Shown: positions 31,925-40,291, counted from the stretch's first letter. The stretch: 49,501 bases of DNA from Microvirga sesbaniae (GCF_025460805.1 NZ_JAMXFJ010000022.1:31700-81200), one strand, 5' to 3'. Notes: generated by a model not told the origin, from the sequence alone. Made by a program: numbers and translations.

Positions 31925-34621
31925 TTGCGATTGAAGACGATCGATTTCGAAGCGCTGTTCAGTGCCTCTCCCAACCCCTACGTGCTGTTGGACCCGTCGC
32001 TCACCATCGTCGGGATGAACGATGCCTATCTTCAGGTCACGATGCGCCGGCGGGAGGATCTGGTCGGACGCAACATATTCGAGGCCTTTCCCAGCGATCC
32101 GGACTCCGCCAGCCACCGGCAGTTGCGCAATTCGTTGGAAACGGTCATCCGGGACCGGGTGGCGGACCATCTGCCGCTCATCGAATACGCCATCCCGTTG
32201 CCGAACGGACAGGGTTTCGAAGAGCGCTTCTGGAGCGCGACCCACACGCCGCTCTTCAACCAGAACGGCGAGGTGGCCTTCGTTCTCCAGCATACGGTCG
32301 ACGTCACCGAGCTTCACCGGCTGCGGAACCTGGCGAAGAGCACGGTCCTGCCGTCCGGCCCATCCGCTCTGATCGAGACGGACATGTTCCGAAGGGCTCA
32401 GGCCGTCCAGGAGGCGAACCAGGCTCTGAGCGAGGAACGCCAGCACCTGCGGGGATTGTTCCAGCAGGCGCCGGGATTCATGGCCGCTCTCAGCGGACCG
32501 GATCACATCTTCACCATGGCCAATGCGGCCTATCTCCAGCTGGTCGGTCGTGAGAACATCCTTGGAAAGCCGGTCCGGGAAGCGCTTCCGGAGGTGGTGG
32601 GACAGGGCTTCATCGATCTGCTCGATCGCGTCTATCGCGGGGGGCAGCCCTTCGTCGGCCGAAGCATTCGAATCGTCCTGAAGCAGAGCCCTGACGCGGT
32701 TCAGGAAGAAAGGTTCCTGGACTTCGTCTACCAGCCGATCTTCGGGCCGGACGGGCAGGTCTCGGGCATCTTCGTCCAGGGGCACGACGTCACCGAGACC
32801 CGTCAGGCCGAAGAGGCTCTCAGGGCCGAGACGCGGAATCTGGCCATCCTCAACCGGACCGGGGCGTCGATCGCCGCGGAGCTGGATCTCGATCGCGTCG
32901 TCCAGATCGTCACGGATGCGGGCGTGGCACTGACCGATGCTCAGTTCGGGGCCTTCTTCTACAATGTCCTGGACGAGAAGGGCGAGAGCTACATGCTCTA
33001 CGCCCTGTCCGGCGTGGAGCGCGAGGCGTTCGCCGGGTTCCCGATGCCCAGGGCGACGGCCGTGTTCCAGCCGACCTTCCAGGGCGAGGGGATCATCCGG
33101 TCCGACGATATTCTCCGGGATCCGCGCTACGGGCGGAACGGCCCCCATCGGGGAATGCCTGAGGGACATCTGCCGGTTCGCAGCTATCTGGCGGTGCCGG
33201 TCACGTCCCGCTCGGGCGATGTCCTCGGCGGGCTGTTCTTCGGCCATCCCCAGCCGGGCATGTTCAGGCAGGAACATGAGGTCCTGCTCGCCGGCATCGC
33301 CGGGCAGGCGGCCGTCGCGATCGACAATGCCCGCCTGTTCCAGGCCGCCCAGCGGGAGCTGGAGGAGCGGCGCCGGGTCGAAATCGCCTTGAGGGAAAGC
33401 GAGGAGCGCTTCCGGGCCATCGCCAATTCGATCGATCAGCTGATCTGGGCGACCCGGCCGGACGGCTTCCACGATTACTACAATCAACGCTGGTACGAAT
33501 ATACGGGCGTCCCGGAGGGCTCCACGGATGGCGAGGCCTGGAACGGCATGTTCCATCCGGACGATCAGGAGCGCGCCTGGGGCGTCTGGCGTCACTGCCT
33601 TGAGACCGGAGAGCCCTACCACATCGAGTACCGGCTTCGTCATCGCTCCGGGGAATACCGCTGGGTCCTCGGGCGGGCGCAGCCGGTTCGTGACGAGGAA
33701 GGGCGGATCAGACGCTGGTTCGGCACCTGCACCGATATCCATGATCTGAAACAGGCCCAGGTCGCGCTCCGGGAGAGCCGGGAGCGCGCGCTGCGGACCG
33801 AGGAGGAAACCCGCAGGCTGGCCGCCATCCTGGCGGACCGGGTGGCGGAGCTCGATGCGGCCAACGAGGAGATCCAGCGCTTTGCCTATATCGTGAGCCA
33901 CGACCTGCGGGCACCGCTCGTCAACGTGATGGGCTTCACGAGCGAGCTCGAAGGGGCCCAGGCGGAGATCGAGCGGTTCTACCGGAATGTCGGCCAGGCC
34001 GATCCAGGCCTGATCGCGGCCGAGACCCGAGCAGCCATCGAGGAGGATCTGCCCGAAGCCATCGGATTCATTCGGTCCTCGACCGTCAAGATGGACAAGC
34101 TGATCGGCGCGATCCTGAAACTGTCCCGGGAGGGTCGCCGGGTTCTGGCCCCCGAGCCCATCGACATGGCCCGACTGCTCGAGGGCCAGCGAGGCAGCGT
34201 CGCGCACCAGCTGCACGAACGGGGCGCCGAGCTGCGGATCGAAGCGATCCCCGATCTCACCAGCGACCGGCTCGCCGTCGAGCAGATCTTCGGAAATCTG
34301 ATCGACAACGCCGTGAAATACCTGCATCCGTCACGCCCGGGCCGTATCGTCATCCGAGGCTGGGAGCGCGGTTCCGATGTCCTCTATGAAATCGAGGACA
34401 ACGGGCGGGGGATCGATCCGAAGGATTTTGAGAGGATCTTCGATCTGTTCCGGCGTTCCGGGGTGCAGGATCAGCAGGGTGAGGGAATCGGGCTTGCGCA
34501 CGTGCGCGCTCTCGTGCGAAGGCTCGGAGGCACGATCTCCGTATCGTCCCGGCCAGGGGAGGGCTCGACCTTCACCGTTGCCCTGCCAAGATATGCCAGT
34601 CTGAACTCGGAAGCCGCCTGA
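31925..34621 (+). CDS. Multi-PAS/GAF sensor histidine kinase
   Basis: An 898-aa soluble kinase. Domains in order: PAS (about 8-130), PAS (about 170-290), GAF (about 300-470), PAS with PAC (about 485-615), a coiled coil, HisKA with the phospho-accepting H659 in IVSHDLRAPL, and HATPase with N box NLIDNAVKYL, DNGRGID and GEGIGLAHV. It lacks membrane segments, so the signal is cytoplasmic. The start is a TTG at 31925 with no good ribosome-binding site; an in-frame ATG at 31895 is cut off by TGA at 31916. It is coupled by TGATG to a receiver gene, its likely phosphorylation target. Confidence 0.9.
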   Translation: MRLKTIDFEALFSASPNPYVLLDPSLTIVGMNDAYLQVTMRRREDLVGRNIFEAFPSDPDSASHRQLRNSLETVIRDRVADHLPLIEYAIPLPNGQGFEERFWSATHTPLFNQNGEVAFVLQHTVDVTELHRLRNLAKSTVLPSGPSALIETDMFRRAQAVQEANQALSEERQHLRGLFQQAPGFMAALSGPDHIFTMANAAYLQLVGRENILGKPVREALPEVVGQGFIDLLDRVYRGGQPFVGRSIRIVLKQSPDAVQEERFLDFVYQPIFGPDGQVSGIFVQGHDVTETRQAEEALRAETRNLAILNRTGASIAAELDLDRVVQIVTDAGVALTDAQFGAFFYNVLDEKGESYMLYALSGVEREAFAGFPMPRATAVFQPTFQGEGIIRSDDILRDPRYGRNGPHRGMPEGHLPVRSYLAVPVTSRSGDVLGGLFFGHPQPGMFRQEHEVLLAGIAGQAAVAIDNARLFQAAQRELEERRRVEIALRESEERFRAIANSIDQLIWATRPDGFHDYYNQRWYEYTGVPEGSTDGEAWNGMFHPDDQERAWGVWRHCLETGEPYHIEYRLRHRSGEYRWVLGRAQPVRDEEGRIRRWFGTCTDIHDLKQAQVALRESRERALRTEEETRRLAAILADRVAELDAANEEIQRFAYIVSHDLRAPLVNVMGFTSELEGAQAEIERFYRNVGQADPGLIAAETRAAIEEDLPEAIGFIRSSTVKMDKLIGAILKLSREGRRVLAPEPIDMARLLEGQRGSVAHQLHERGAELRIEAIPDLTSDRLAVEQIFGNLIDNAVKYLHPSRPGRIVIRGWERGSDVLYEIEDNGRGIDPKDFERIFDLFRRSGVQDQQGEGIGLAHVRALVRRLGGTISVSSRPGEGSTFTVALPRYASLNSEAA

Positions 34622-35052
34622 TGCCTCAGCAAAATCCTGTCACCATCATCATGGTCGAGGACGATGAGGGACATGCCCGCCTGATCGAGAAGAACATTCG
34701 TCGGGCGGGCGTCTGCAACGAATTGCGCACCTTCGCGAGCGGGACCGCGGCCCTGGAGCATCTCTTCAGCGAGGACGTGCGCAATGCCGGTCCCTTCCTG
34801 GTGCTGCTGGATCTCAACCTGCCGGACATGAACGGGGTCGACATTCTCGCCCGGTTGAAGGGCGATGAGAAGCTCAGGCGCGCACCCGTGGTGGTGCTCA
34901 CGACTACGGACGATCAGCGCGAGGTGCAGCGTTGTTACGACCTGGGCGCCAACGTCTACATCACCAAGCCTGTTGAATACGAGTCGTTCTCCCAGGCCAT
35001 CCGCCAGCTCGGGCTCTTTCTGTCAGTGATTCAGGTGCCCGAATCCCTATGA
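34621..35052 (+). CDS. Single-domain response regulator (Rcp1-like)
   Basis: A 143-aa receiver domain without an output domain. Acidic pocket residues are at 14-15, the phospho-acceptor is D64 in LLDLNLPDMNG, the switch Thr is in VVVLTTTDD, and the conserved lysine is K116 in ITKPVE. The long loop after strand 3 (SEDVRNAGPF) is typical of the Rcp1 type associated with phytochrome-like kinases. It overlaps the upstream kinase stop and the downstream start by one and four bases, so the three are one operon. Confidence 0.93.
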   Translation: MPQQNPVTIIMVEDDEGHARLIEKNIRRAGVCNELRTFASGTAALEHLFSEDVRNAGPFLVLLDLNLPDMNGVDILARLKGDEKLRRAPVVVLTTTDDQREVQRCYDLGANVYITKPVEYESFSQAIRQLGLFLSVIQVPESL

Positions 35053-36101
35053 GCGAGGGAGAGACCCAAAGCCCACCCGTCCGCCTGCTGTATATCGACG
35101 ATGATCACGGCCTCGGCCGCCTCGTCGAACGGACCCTATCGCGCCACGGATTCGAGGTCAGGCACGCCCTGAGCGGCGACGAGGGGCTGAACCGGCTCGC
35201 CGCCGAGCGGTTCGACGTGGTCGCGCTCGACCACTTCATGCCCGGCAAGGAGGGACTCGAGGTCCTCTCTGATATTCAAGCCATGCCGAACCCTCCTCCC
35301 GTCGTGTATGTGACCGGAGCCGACGAGGGCAGGATCGCGGTCGCGGCCCTGAAGGCGGGGGCGGCCGACTACGTCATCAAAGATGTCGGCGGGGTCTTCC
35401 TCGATCTGCTGCGGACGGCAGCCGAGCAGGCCCTCGCGGCCGAAAGGCTCCGCCGGGAAAAGGAAGTGGCCGAAAGGGAAATGCGCGAGGCGCGGGAGCG
35501 GGCTGAGATGCTTCTCCGCGAGGTCAACCATCGCGTGGCGAACAGCCTCCAGCTCGTTGCGGCCCTCGTGGCCATGCAGCAGCGGGCCCTGAGCCGCGAC
35601 ACCATCGCCCGAGATACCCTGACCGAAACCCAGAGCCGCATCACGGCCATCGCCCAGATCCACCGGCGCCTGTACACGTCGAACGACGTGCGGTTCGTCG
35701 AGATGGACACCTACCTGCAGGGTCTGGTGGAGGAACTCGAGGGGGCCATGCGGGCGGCCGGGCGGGAGCATACGATCACCCTGAGCGCCCAGCCGACCTC
35801 GGTTCCGACCGACAAGGCGGTGTCCCTGGGCGTGATCGTCACCGAACTCGTCACGAACGCCTTCAAATATGCCTATCCGAACGGCGCCACGGGGGACATC
35901 CGCGTCGCCCTGTCGTCGTCGGGAGGGAAGGCGGTGCTCGTCGTCGAAGATGACGGGATCGGGTGGAAGGGCACCGGTGTCGTCCAGGGGAGCGGCCTCG
36001 GCACGAAGATCGTGAAGGCCATGGCGTCCAACCTGCAATCCGCCATCGAGTTCGATCAGAGCCATGCCGGGACCCGGGCGGTCCTGTCCTTCGCGATCTG
36101 A
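35049..36101 (+). CDS. Receiver domain fused to an HWE/HisKA_2 histidine kinase
   Basis: A 350-aa hybrid. An N-terminal receiver domain (D61 phospho-acceptor in ALDHFMPG, K111) is joined by a coiled coil to a HisKA_2 kinase with H161 in LLREVNHRVANSLQLV, followed by an HATPase domain with ELVTNAFKYAYP and DDGIGW. The output partner is not encoded here. In Alphaproteobacteria, kinases of this class often feed the PhyR general stress response, so relay from the two upstream genes into that pathway is plausible but inferred. Confidence 0.92.
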   Translation: MSEGETQSPPVRLLYIDDDHGLGRLVERTLSRHGFEVRHALSGDEGLNRLAAERFDVVALDHFMPGKEGLEVLSDIQAMPNPPPVVYVTGADEGRIAVAALKAGAADYVIKDVGGVFLDLLRTAAEQALAAERLRREKEVAEREMREARERAEMLLREVNHRVANSLQLVAALVAMQQRALSRDTIARDTLTETQSRITAIAQIHRRLYTSNDVRFVEMDTYLQGLVEELEGAMRAAGREHTITLSAQPTSVPTDKAVSLGVIVTELVTNAFKYAYPNGATGDIRVALSSSGGKAVLVVEDDGIGWKGTGVVQGSGLGTKIVKAMASNLQSAIEFDQSHAGTRAVLSFAI

Positions 36102-36122
36102 GTTCGAAAGGGCGAGATCCGA

Positions 36123-36171
36123 GCGCACCGTGCGAAAAAGTCGACCCGGTTTTTCGCAGCCAACGGTGCGC
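36123..36171. repeat. Palindromic intergenic element, unit G
   Basis: GCGCACCGT (from 36123) and ACGGTGCGC (to 36171) enclose TGCGAAAAA and TTTTTCGCA around GTCGACCCGG. It is followed by the linker GCCGGCCAGGAGGGGAGCATC. A second copy of that linker type with a half element (GTGCGCCAGCCAAGAGGGG, then AGCATCGTGCGGACC) lies at about 36540-36574. The unit lies 22 nt past the kinase stop and could also terminate transcription. Confidence 0.82.
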
Positions 36172-36195
36172 CGGCCAGGAGGGGAGCATCGGACA

Positions 36196-36230
36196 ATCGG
36201 GATCACCGGGACGAGCCCGGTGATGACGGG
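36196..36230. repeat. REP-like unit, single copy
   Basis: ATCGGGATCACCGGGACGAG followed by CCCGGTGATGACG. CACCGGG pairs with CCCGGTG. It is an orphan copy of the right half of the paired units just downstream. Confidence 0.8.
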
Positions 36231-36275
36231 GTGGGTGACCATTGCAGTGGCGCGACCCTTCCCACGACCCTCCCC

Positions 36276-36368
36276 ACGTCATGGCCGGCCTTGTGCCGGC
36301 CATCCCGATCCGGTGAGGCGCGGCGCCCTACGGAAGCGGGATCACCGGCACAAGGCCGGTGATGACGT
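36276..36368. repeat. BIME-like inverted pair 1
   Basis: A left unit starting ACGTCATGGCCGGCC and a right unit ending GGCCGGTGATGACGT face each other. A spacer holding GCGCGGCGCCC lies between them. The inversion extends into flanking CCCTCC/GGAGGG sequence. Confidence 0.83.
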
Positions 36369-36406
36369 GGGAGGGTGATCGTTCGGTTCGCGCTCCACCC
36401 CCACCC

Positions 36407-36498
36407 ACGTCATGGCCGGGCTTGTCCCGGCCATCCCGATGCGGAAAAGCGCCGCGCCTCGAACAATCGGGATCACCGGGACAAGCCCGGTGATGACG
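36407..36498. repeat. BIME-like inverted pair 2
   Basis: Same layout as pair 1. The left unit (ACGTCATGGCCGGGCTTGTC...) and right unit (...GACAAGCCCGGTGATGACG) are inverted, each itself palindromic. The two halves differ systematically as GGCC versus CACC/GGTG, which keeps each half self-paired. Confidence 0.83.
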
Positions 36499-36597
36499 GG
36501 GTGGTGGAGCGGCCGAGCGATCAAGACAGGGTCCCGAACGGTGCGCCAGCCAAGAGGGGAGCATCGTGCGGACCCGGAGGGCCGACGCCCGCGAGAC

Positions 36598-36939
36598 CTA
36601 TCGTGGCTGGTTCTTCTTCGAGGCGCCGGCGCTGAAGCGTGCCCGGATCTCTCCGACGATGATGTTCAGTTCCCGTTGCAGGCGGTTGAGGCGCGACAGG
36701 AGTTCGCCGTCCTGCATGCCTGTCGGGCTCGGGCGCGATTCGCCGTTCGGAGCAGGCTGCGTCATGCTGCGCAACTCCTCCAGAGTGGTCGGGCCGATAT
36801 TGGGCACGGTGAGCCACTGGGCATCTGAGATGCTGGCAACCTCGCGGATGGTGGGACACCTCCCATGGAATTCCGCCAGAATTGCTCCCCGGACCCGTCC
36901 GGAGCATTTCTCGATTGGAAATGGATCGTCCAAACCCAT
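36598..36939 (-). CDS. Small helix-hairpin-helix (RNA polymerase alpha-CTD-like) protein
   Basis: A 113-aa protein. The segment ISDAQWLTVPNIGPTTLEEL (about residues 36-55) matches the helix-hairpin-helix of the RNA polymerase alpha subunit C-terminal domain, including the NIGPTTLEEL turn. A helical C-terminal region (RLNRLQRELNIIVGEIRARF) may dimerise. The ATG at 36939 is preferred because GAGGG (36945-36949) precedes it; an alternative TTG at 36981 adds 14 residues. The open frame continues slightly upstream, so an N-terminal truncation cannot be excluded. DNA binding is inferred. It is flanked by repeats. Confidence 0.55.
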   Translation of the reverse strand: MGLDDPFPIEKCSGRVRGAILAEFHGRCPTIREVASISDAQWLTVPNIGPTTLEELRSMTQPAPNGESRPSPTGMQDGELLSRLNRLQRELNIIVGEIRARFSAGASKKNQPR

Positions 36940-37012
36940 CTCACGCCCTCGCACACCAGCCAGTGGAATCCCGTCAATCAACGCCCGAACCGCCTTGGAA
37001 CTTAGCTTTTAG

Positions 37013-37355
37013 GACACTTCATGCGTACCGATTATATGACGAAAAGAGCAGACGACCTTAAGGAGATGGGGGCATGCGTTAGGAGTAGCCAAATTGGTAT
37101 CGGGGCCGTCCTGGTCGATTTTGGGCCGATACCGATATCCTAACGGCTAAGCCTGATCGTCGAACGGGGACGGGGTCCGAGGCTGCGAAACATCGCTGGC
37201 GCGGGCTGTCCCATCGGCTATGGGGGCCGCGTCATCCGATATTCTGGAGATCGTTCCGGCACATATTCATTATTAGCCGGCAACCTGATTGCGGTGGCGA
37301 CGATTGGCCGGTAAGTAACAGGATCGTGCCGCGTCTCCCGGATTCAGAGGACTGA
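37013..37355. other. Intergenic region with lower GC upstream of the Na/Pi gene
   Basis: About 340 bp without a gene. It holds the long inverted structure at 37077-37145, an AT-richer stretch around 37240-37280, and the ribosome-binding site GAGGA shortly before 37356. A promoter for the phosphate transporter gene must lie here, but no clear Pho box could be assigned. Confidence 0.45.
37077..37145. promoter_or_regulatory. Long interrupted hairpin
   Basis: Two nested inverted pairs: CGTTAGGA (37077-37084) with TCCTAACG (37138-37145), and GGTATCGG (37096-37103) with CCGATACC (37126-37133). The arms share no similarity with the two repeat families elsewhere in the window. It could be a small RNA, an operator, or a remnant of a mobile element end. 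Confidence 0.5.
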
Positions 37356-38999
37356 ATGTCTGCAACTTCCGTCATGATCCACCTGTTCGGTGAGATTGCC
37401 CTGCTTCTGTGGGGTATCAACATGGTCAACAGCGGGGTTCAGCGGGCGTTCGGCAGCGATTTGCGATGGATCCTCGGAGTGGCACTGCGGACACGGCTTC
37501 AGGCCTTTCTGGCCGGCCTCGGGGTGACGACCGTCCTACAAAGCAGCACAGCCACGGCCCTCATGGTGGCGTCCTTCACCGCAGGCGGTGCCGTCGACGT
37601 CGTTCCTGCCCTGGCCGTGATGCTCGGCGCGAATGTGGGGACGACGCTGATCGTCCAGGTGCTGTCCTTCGACGTGTCTCTGATTTTTCCCGCCCTGATC
37701 TTTGGCGGCTTCGTAGCCTACCGCAGGGGGAGGACGAGCCGGATCAAGGATTTGGGGCGAGTGACCATCGGTCTCGGCCTGATGCTGCTGTCGCTGCATC
37801 TCCTGGGTGAAACGATAAGGCCGATCGAATCGTCGAAGGTGATCAAGGATCTTCTGGCCGTCATAGCCCCGGATCCCTTGATCCTGGTGCTCCTGTCGGC
37901 GTTGTTCGCCTGGCTCGCCCATTCCAGCGTCGCGGCGCTGCTGTTCATCATGTCGCTTGCCGGCGCCGGCGTCATCGACGCTCATTCGGCGCTGGTCATG
38001 GTCCTGGGAGCCAACCTCGGCAGCTCTCTCAATCCTCTTCTGGAGGGCGCGGGGGGCGATCCCGCCAAGTTGCGGGTGCCCTTCGGCAACTTCGCCATGC
38101 GGGCTGTCGGATGCCTCGCGGCCTTGCCGCTGATCGACCCGATCCTCGCGGCCATGGCGGTGTTCGACCCGAACCCGGCCCGGCTGGCGGCGAATTTCCA
38201 TACGCTTTTCAACGTCGTCGTGGCGGCGATCTTCATCGTGCCTCTGCCCTGGATCGCGGACCTCCTGCTCAGGACCTTTCCGGAGAAGCTCCGCGCCTCC
38301 GATCCGGGCACGCCGCAATATCTCGACACAGACGCCCTCGACACGCCATCGGTCGCCCTCTCCAATGCCGCCCGCGAGGTCCTGCGCATGGTCGATACGG
38401 TGGAGTCGATGCTGCGCAGTTCCCAGGATCTCTTCCGCCTGGACGATATCAGCCGGGTCGACCAGGTCAGCCGCACGGACGATGTGCTCGACCGGCTCTT
38501 CAGCGCCATTCGCCGCTATCTGAGCTCGATCAACCACGAGGCCCTGAGCGAGGCGGAGGCGAAACGTCTTTCCGACATTCTTGCCTTCGCGATCAATCTG
38601 GAACACGTGGGCGACATCATCGACAAGAACCTGATGGAGCTGGCGGCAAAGCGCATCAAGAACCATCTCCGCCTTCCGAAGGACAGCCTGGACGACATCA
38701 CCGGCATGCATGGGAAGCTGCTGGAGCATCTGCAGCTCGCGGCATCCGTTCTGATGTTCCAGGACCTCGGCTCCGCCCGCAGGCTTGTCTCCGAGAAGGA
38801 GCGCTTCCGGGATCTCGAGCGTGCGGTCGCCCAGAAACACCTCGAACAGCTTCGGTCCGGCAGGACGGCCGGCGACACCAGCGCGCTTCAGCTCGACATC
38901 GTTCGCGATCTCAAACGAATCGAAGCGCATATCGCGTCGACCGGGCACTCGCTCCTCGAACAGAGCGGGGAGCTCAAGCCGAGCCGCCTGACGTCGTGA
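37356..38999 (+). CDS. Na/Pi cotransporter family protein with PhoU-like domain
   Basis: A 547-aa membrane protein. Two inverted Na/Pi repeats carry the signature QSSTAT at 62-67 and the matching AHSSVAAL later, each followed by a GAN(V/L)G loop (MLGANVGTT and VLGANLGSS). About eight membrane segments span residues 5-315. The C-terminal about 200 residues are helical and PhoU-like, seen in bacterial NptA/YjbB-type proteins. The role is phosphate transport, often export, driven by sodium. It lies in a monocistronic position; there are no pst or pho genes nearby. Confidence 0.92.
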   Translation: MSATSVMIHLFGEIALLLWGINMVNSGVQRAFGSDLRWILGVALRTRLQAFLAGLGVTTVLQSSTATALMVASFTAGGAVDVVPALAVMLGANVGTTLIVQVLSFDVSLIFPALIFGGFVAYRRGRTSRIKDLGRVTIGLGLMLLSLHLLGETIRPIESSKVIKDLLAVIAPDPLILVLLSALFAWLAHSSVAALLFIMSLAGAGVIDAHSALVMVLGANLGSSLNPLLEGAGGDPAKLRVPFGNFAMRAVGCLAALPLIDPILAAMAVFDPNPARLAANFHTLFNVVVAAIFIVPLPWIADLLLRTFPEKLRASDPGTPQYLDTDALDTPSVALSNAAREVLRMVDTVESMLRSSQDLFRLDDISRVDQVSRTDDVLDRLFSAIRRYLSSINHEALSEAEAKRLSDILAFAINLEHVGDIIDKNLMELAAKRIKNHLRLPKDSLDDITGMHGKLLEHLQLAASVLMFQDLGSARRLVSEKERFRDLERAVAQKHLEQLRSGRTAGDTSALQLDIVRDLKRIEAHIASTGHSLLEQSGELKPSRLTS

Positions 39000-39007
39000 C
39001 CTCCGAT

Positions 39008-39208
39008 CTACTTCTGGTCTCTCAGAGCGCGCCAGTCCATGTAGCGGGCGGGCTCAGGCAAGCCAATGTCGCGCCGCTCGTGATCGGACAGAGCGCCGAG
39101 GTCCCAGATCACGGGTCCTGTTCTCCGGGAAACGGGCCGGAACCAGAGCTTCAGGCGCAGCCAAGCGCCCTCGACGCCGCGGAGGCGGCGGGCATCATCG
39201 TATCTCAT
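39008..39208 (-). CDS. DUF1127 family small protein
   Basis: A 66-aa basic protein. The C-terminal segment WDLGALSDHERRDIGLPE is the DUF1127/YjiS signature; the N-terminal part is arginine-rich (VEGAWLRLKLWFRPVSRR). In Alphaproteobacteria small DUF1127 proteins have been linked to RNA binding and phosphate or carbon metabolism. AAGGT precedes the ATG at 39208. It diverges from the LysR gene over 126 bp and converges on the Na/Pi gene with 8 bp between them. Confidence 0.82.
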   Translation of the reverse strand: MRYDDARRLRGVEGAWLRLKLWFRPVSRRTGPVIWDLGALSDHERRDIGLPEPARYMDWRALRDQK

Positions 39209-39304
39209 GACAGCTACCTTGCTTGTTCGTCAGGGCGCCAGCGCCCTCGGTGATGAGATCGAGGATGCGCCTGTCGCAGGATCTTGACAAAGCAAATGCC
39301 AATA

Positions 39305-39322
39305 GGCTGGCATAAGTCAGCC
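39305..39322. promoter_or_regulatory. Imperfect palindrome before the LysR gene
   Basis: GGCTGGCATAAGTCAGCC pairs in 7 of 9 positions and lies 12 bp before the LysR start, in the divergent gap. It could be an autoregulatory operator. A TTGACA at 39284-39289 lies just upstream, but no fitting -10 was found. The T-N11-A spacing of LysR boxes is off by one. Confidence 0.35.
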
Positions 39323-39334
39323 TTATGGATCGAC

Positions 39335-40252
39335 ATGTCTAAGCTGCCGTCAAAACTCCCTCCCATGAGCGCCGTCAGAGTCTTCGAGGCGGCCGCCCGC
39401 CATCAGAGCTTTACCCGTGCGGCCGAGGAACTCGGCATGACGCAGGCGGCCGTGAGCTACCAGATCAAGCTTCTCGAGGATCGGGTCGGGGCTCCGCTGT
39501 TCATCCGCTTGCCCCGGCAGGTGACCCTGACGGCCAAGGGCCGGCAGCTCGCTCCTGCCGTAACGGAAGCTTTCGAGGCCCTGCGAAACGCATTCGCGGG
39601 CGTGGAGGAAATGGTCCAGACGGTGCTGTCGATCACCACCCTGTCGACATTCGCGTCCAACTGGCTGGTGCCCCGTCTCGGACGCTTCCGGCAGCTCCAC
39701 CCCAATATCGCGGTTCAGGTCTCCGTCTCGACCGAGATCATCGAGTTCGCTCACAGCGAGTTCGACATCGGAATCAGGAGCGGTACGGGAGATTGGCCCG
39801 GGCTCGAAGCGCATGTTCTTTTCCCGAACCAGTTCATGCCCGTATGCAGCCCCGCACTGGTCCGGGACGTTGAACTGCGCGACCCGGTCGACCTTCTCAG
39901 CCTTCCGCTCATTTCGCCCAGCGACCCGTGGTGGCGGGATTGGTTCTCCGCGGCCGGGGTGCCGAACGTCGATCTCTCCCGGCATCCCGACAATTCGCTC
40001 GGCGTCCAGCAGTTCGAGGGCATGGCGGCGATCGCCGGTCAGGGCGTCGCGCTCATCAATCCCTTCTTCTTTCCCGAGGATCTGGCGTCCGGACGGCTCG
40101 TGAAGCCCTTCGACCTGATGGCCACCACGGACCGGAGCTACTGGCTCGTCTACCCGAAGGCGCGCAGGCGCTCCGCGAAGATCGAGGCTTTCCGCGACTG
40201 GGTGTTGAGCGAAGTGGCCGGCGACAGCGAGAGGACTTCTCCCGCGGCTTGA
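39335..40252 (+). CDS. LysR family transcriptional regulator (GcvA-like)
   Basis: A 305-aa regulator. An N-terminal winged helix (PPMSAVRVFEAAARHQSFTR, then AAEELGMTQAAVSYQIKLLE) is followed by a type 2 periplasmic-binding-like effector domain to about 295. The opening LPPMSAVRVFEAAARHQSFT is characteristic of GcvA-like members. The ATG at 39335 is preferred over 39284 because homologues begin a few residues before LPP. The target may be the divergent DUF1127 gene or itself, or a distant locus. The effector is unknown. Confidence 0.9.
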   Translation: MSKLPSKLPPMSAVRVFEAAARHQSFTRAAEELGMTQAAVSYQIKLLEDRVGAPLFIRLPRQVTLTAKGRQLAPAVTEAFEALRNAFAGVEEMVQTVLSITTLSTFASNWLVPRLGRFRQLHPNIAVQVSVSTEIIEFAHSEFDIGIRSGTGDWPGLEAHVLFPNQFMPVCSPALVRDVELRDPVDLLSLPLISPSDPWWRDWFSAAGVPNVDLSRHPDNSLGVQQFEGMAAIAGQGVALINPFFFPEDLASGRLVKPFDLMATTDRSYWLVYPKARRRSAKIEAFRDWVLSEVAGDSERTSPAA

Positions 40253-40256
40253 ACGG

Positions 40257-40280
40257 AAACCGGGGCCCGAGCCCCGGTTT
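40257..40280. terminator. Bidirectional intrinsic terminator
   Basis: AAACCGGGGC (40257-40266) and GCCCCGGTTT (40271-40280) form a perfect 10-bp stem with the loop CCGA. A-runs and T-runs at the two ends suit termination from both sides. It sits between the convergent stops of the LysR gene (40252) and opgH (40292). Confidence 0.85.
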
Positions 40281-40291
40281 CGAGCGGATCG

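Noticed and set aside
39305..39322. Classical LysR T-N11-A operator
   Set aside because: The spacing is T-N10-A and two pairs mismatch, so it is kept only as a low-confidence palindrome.
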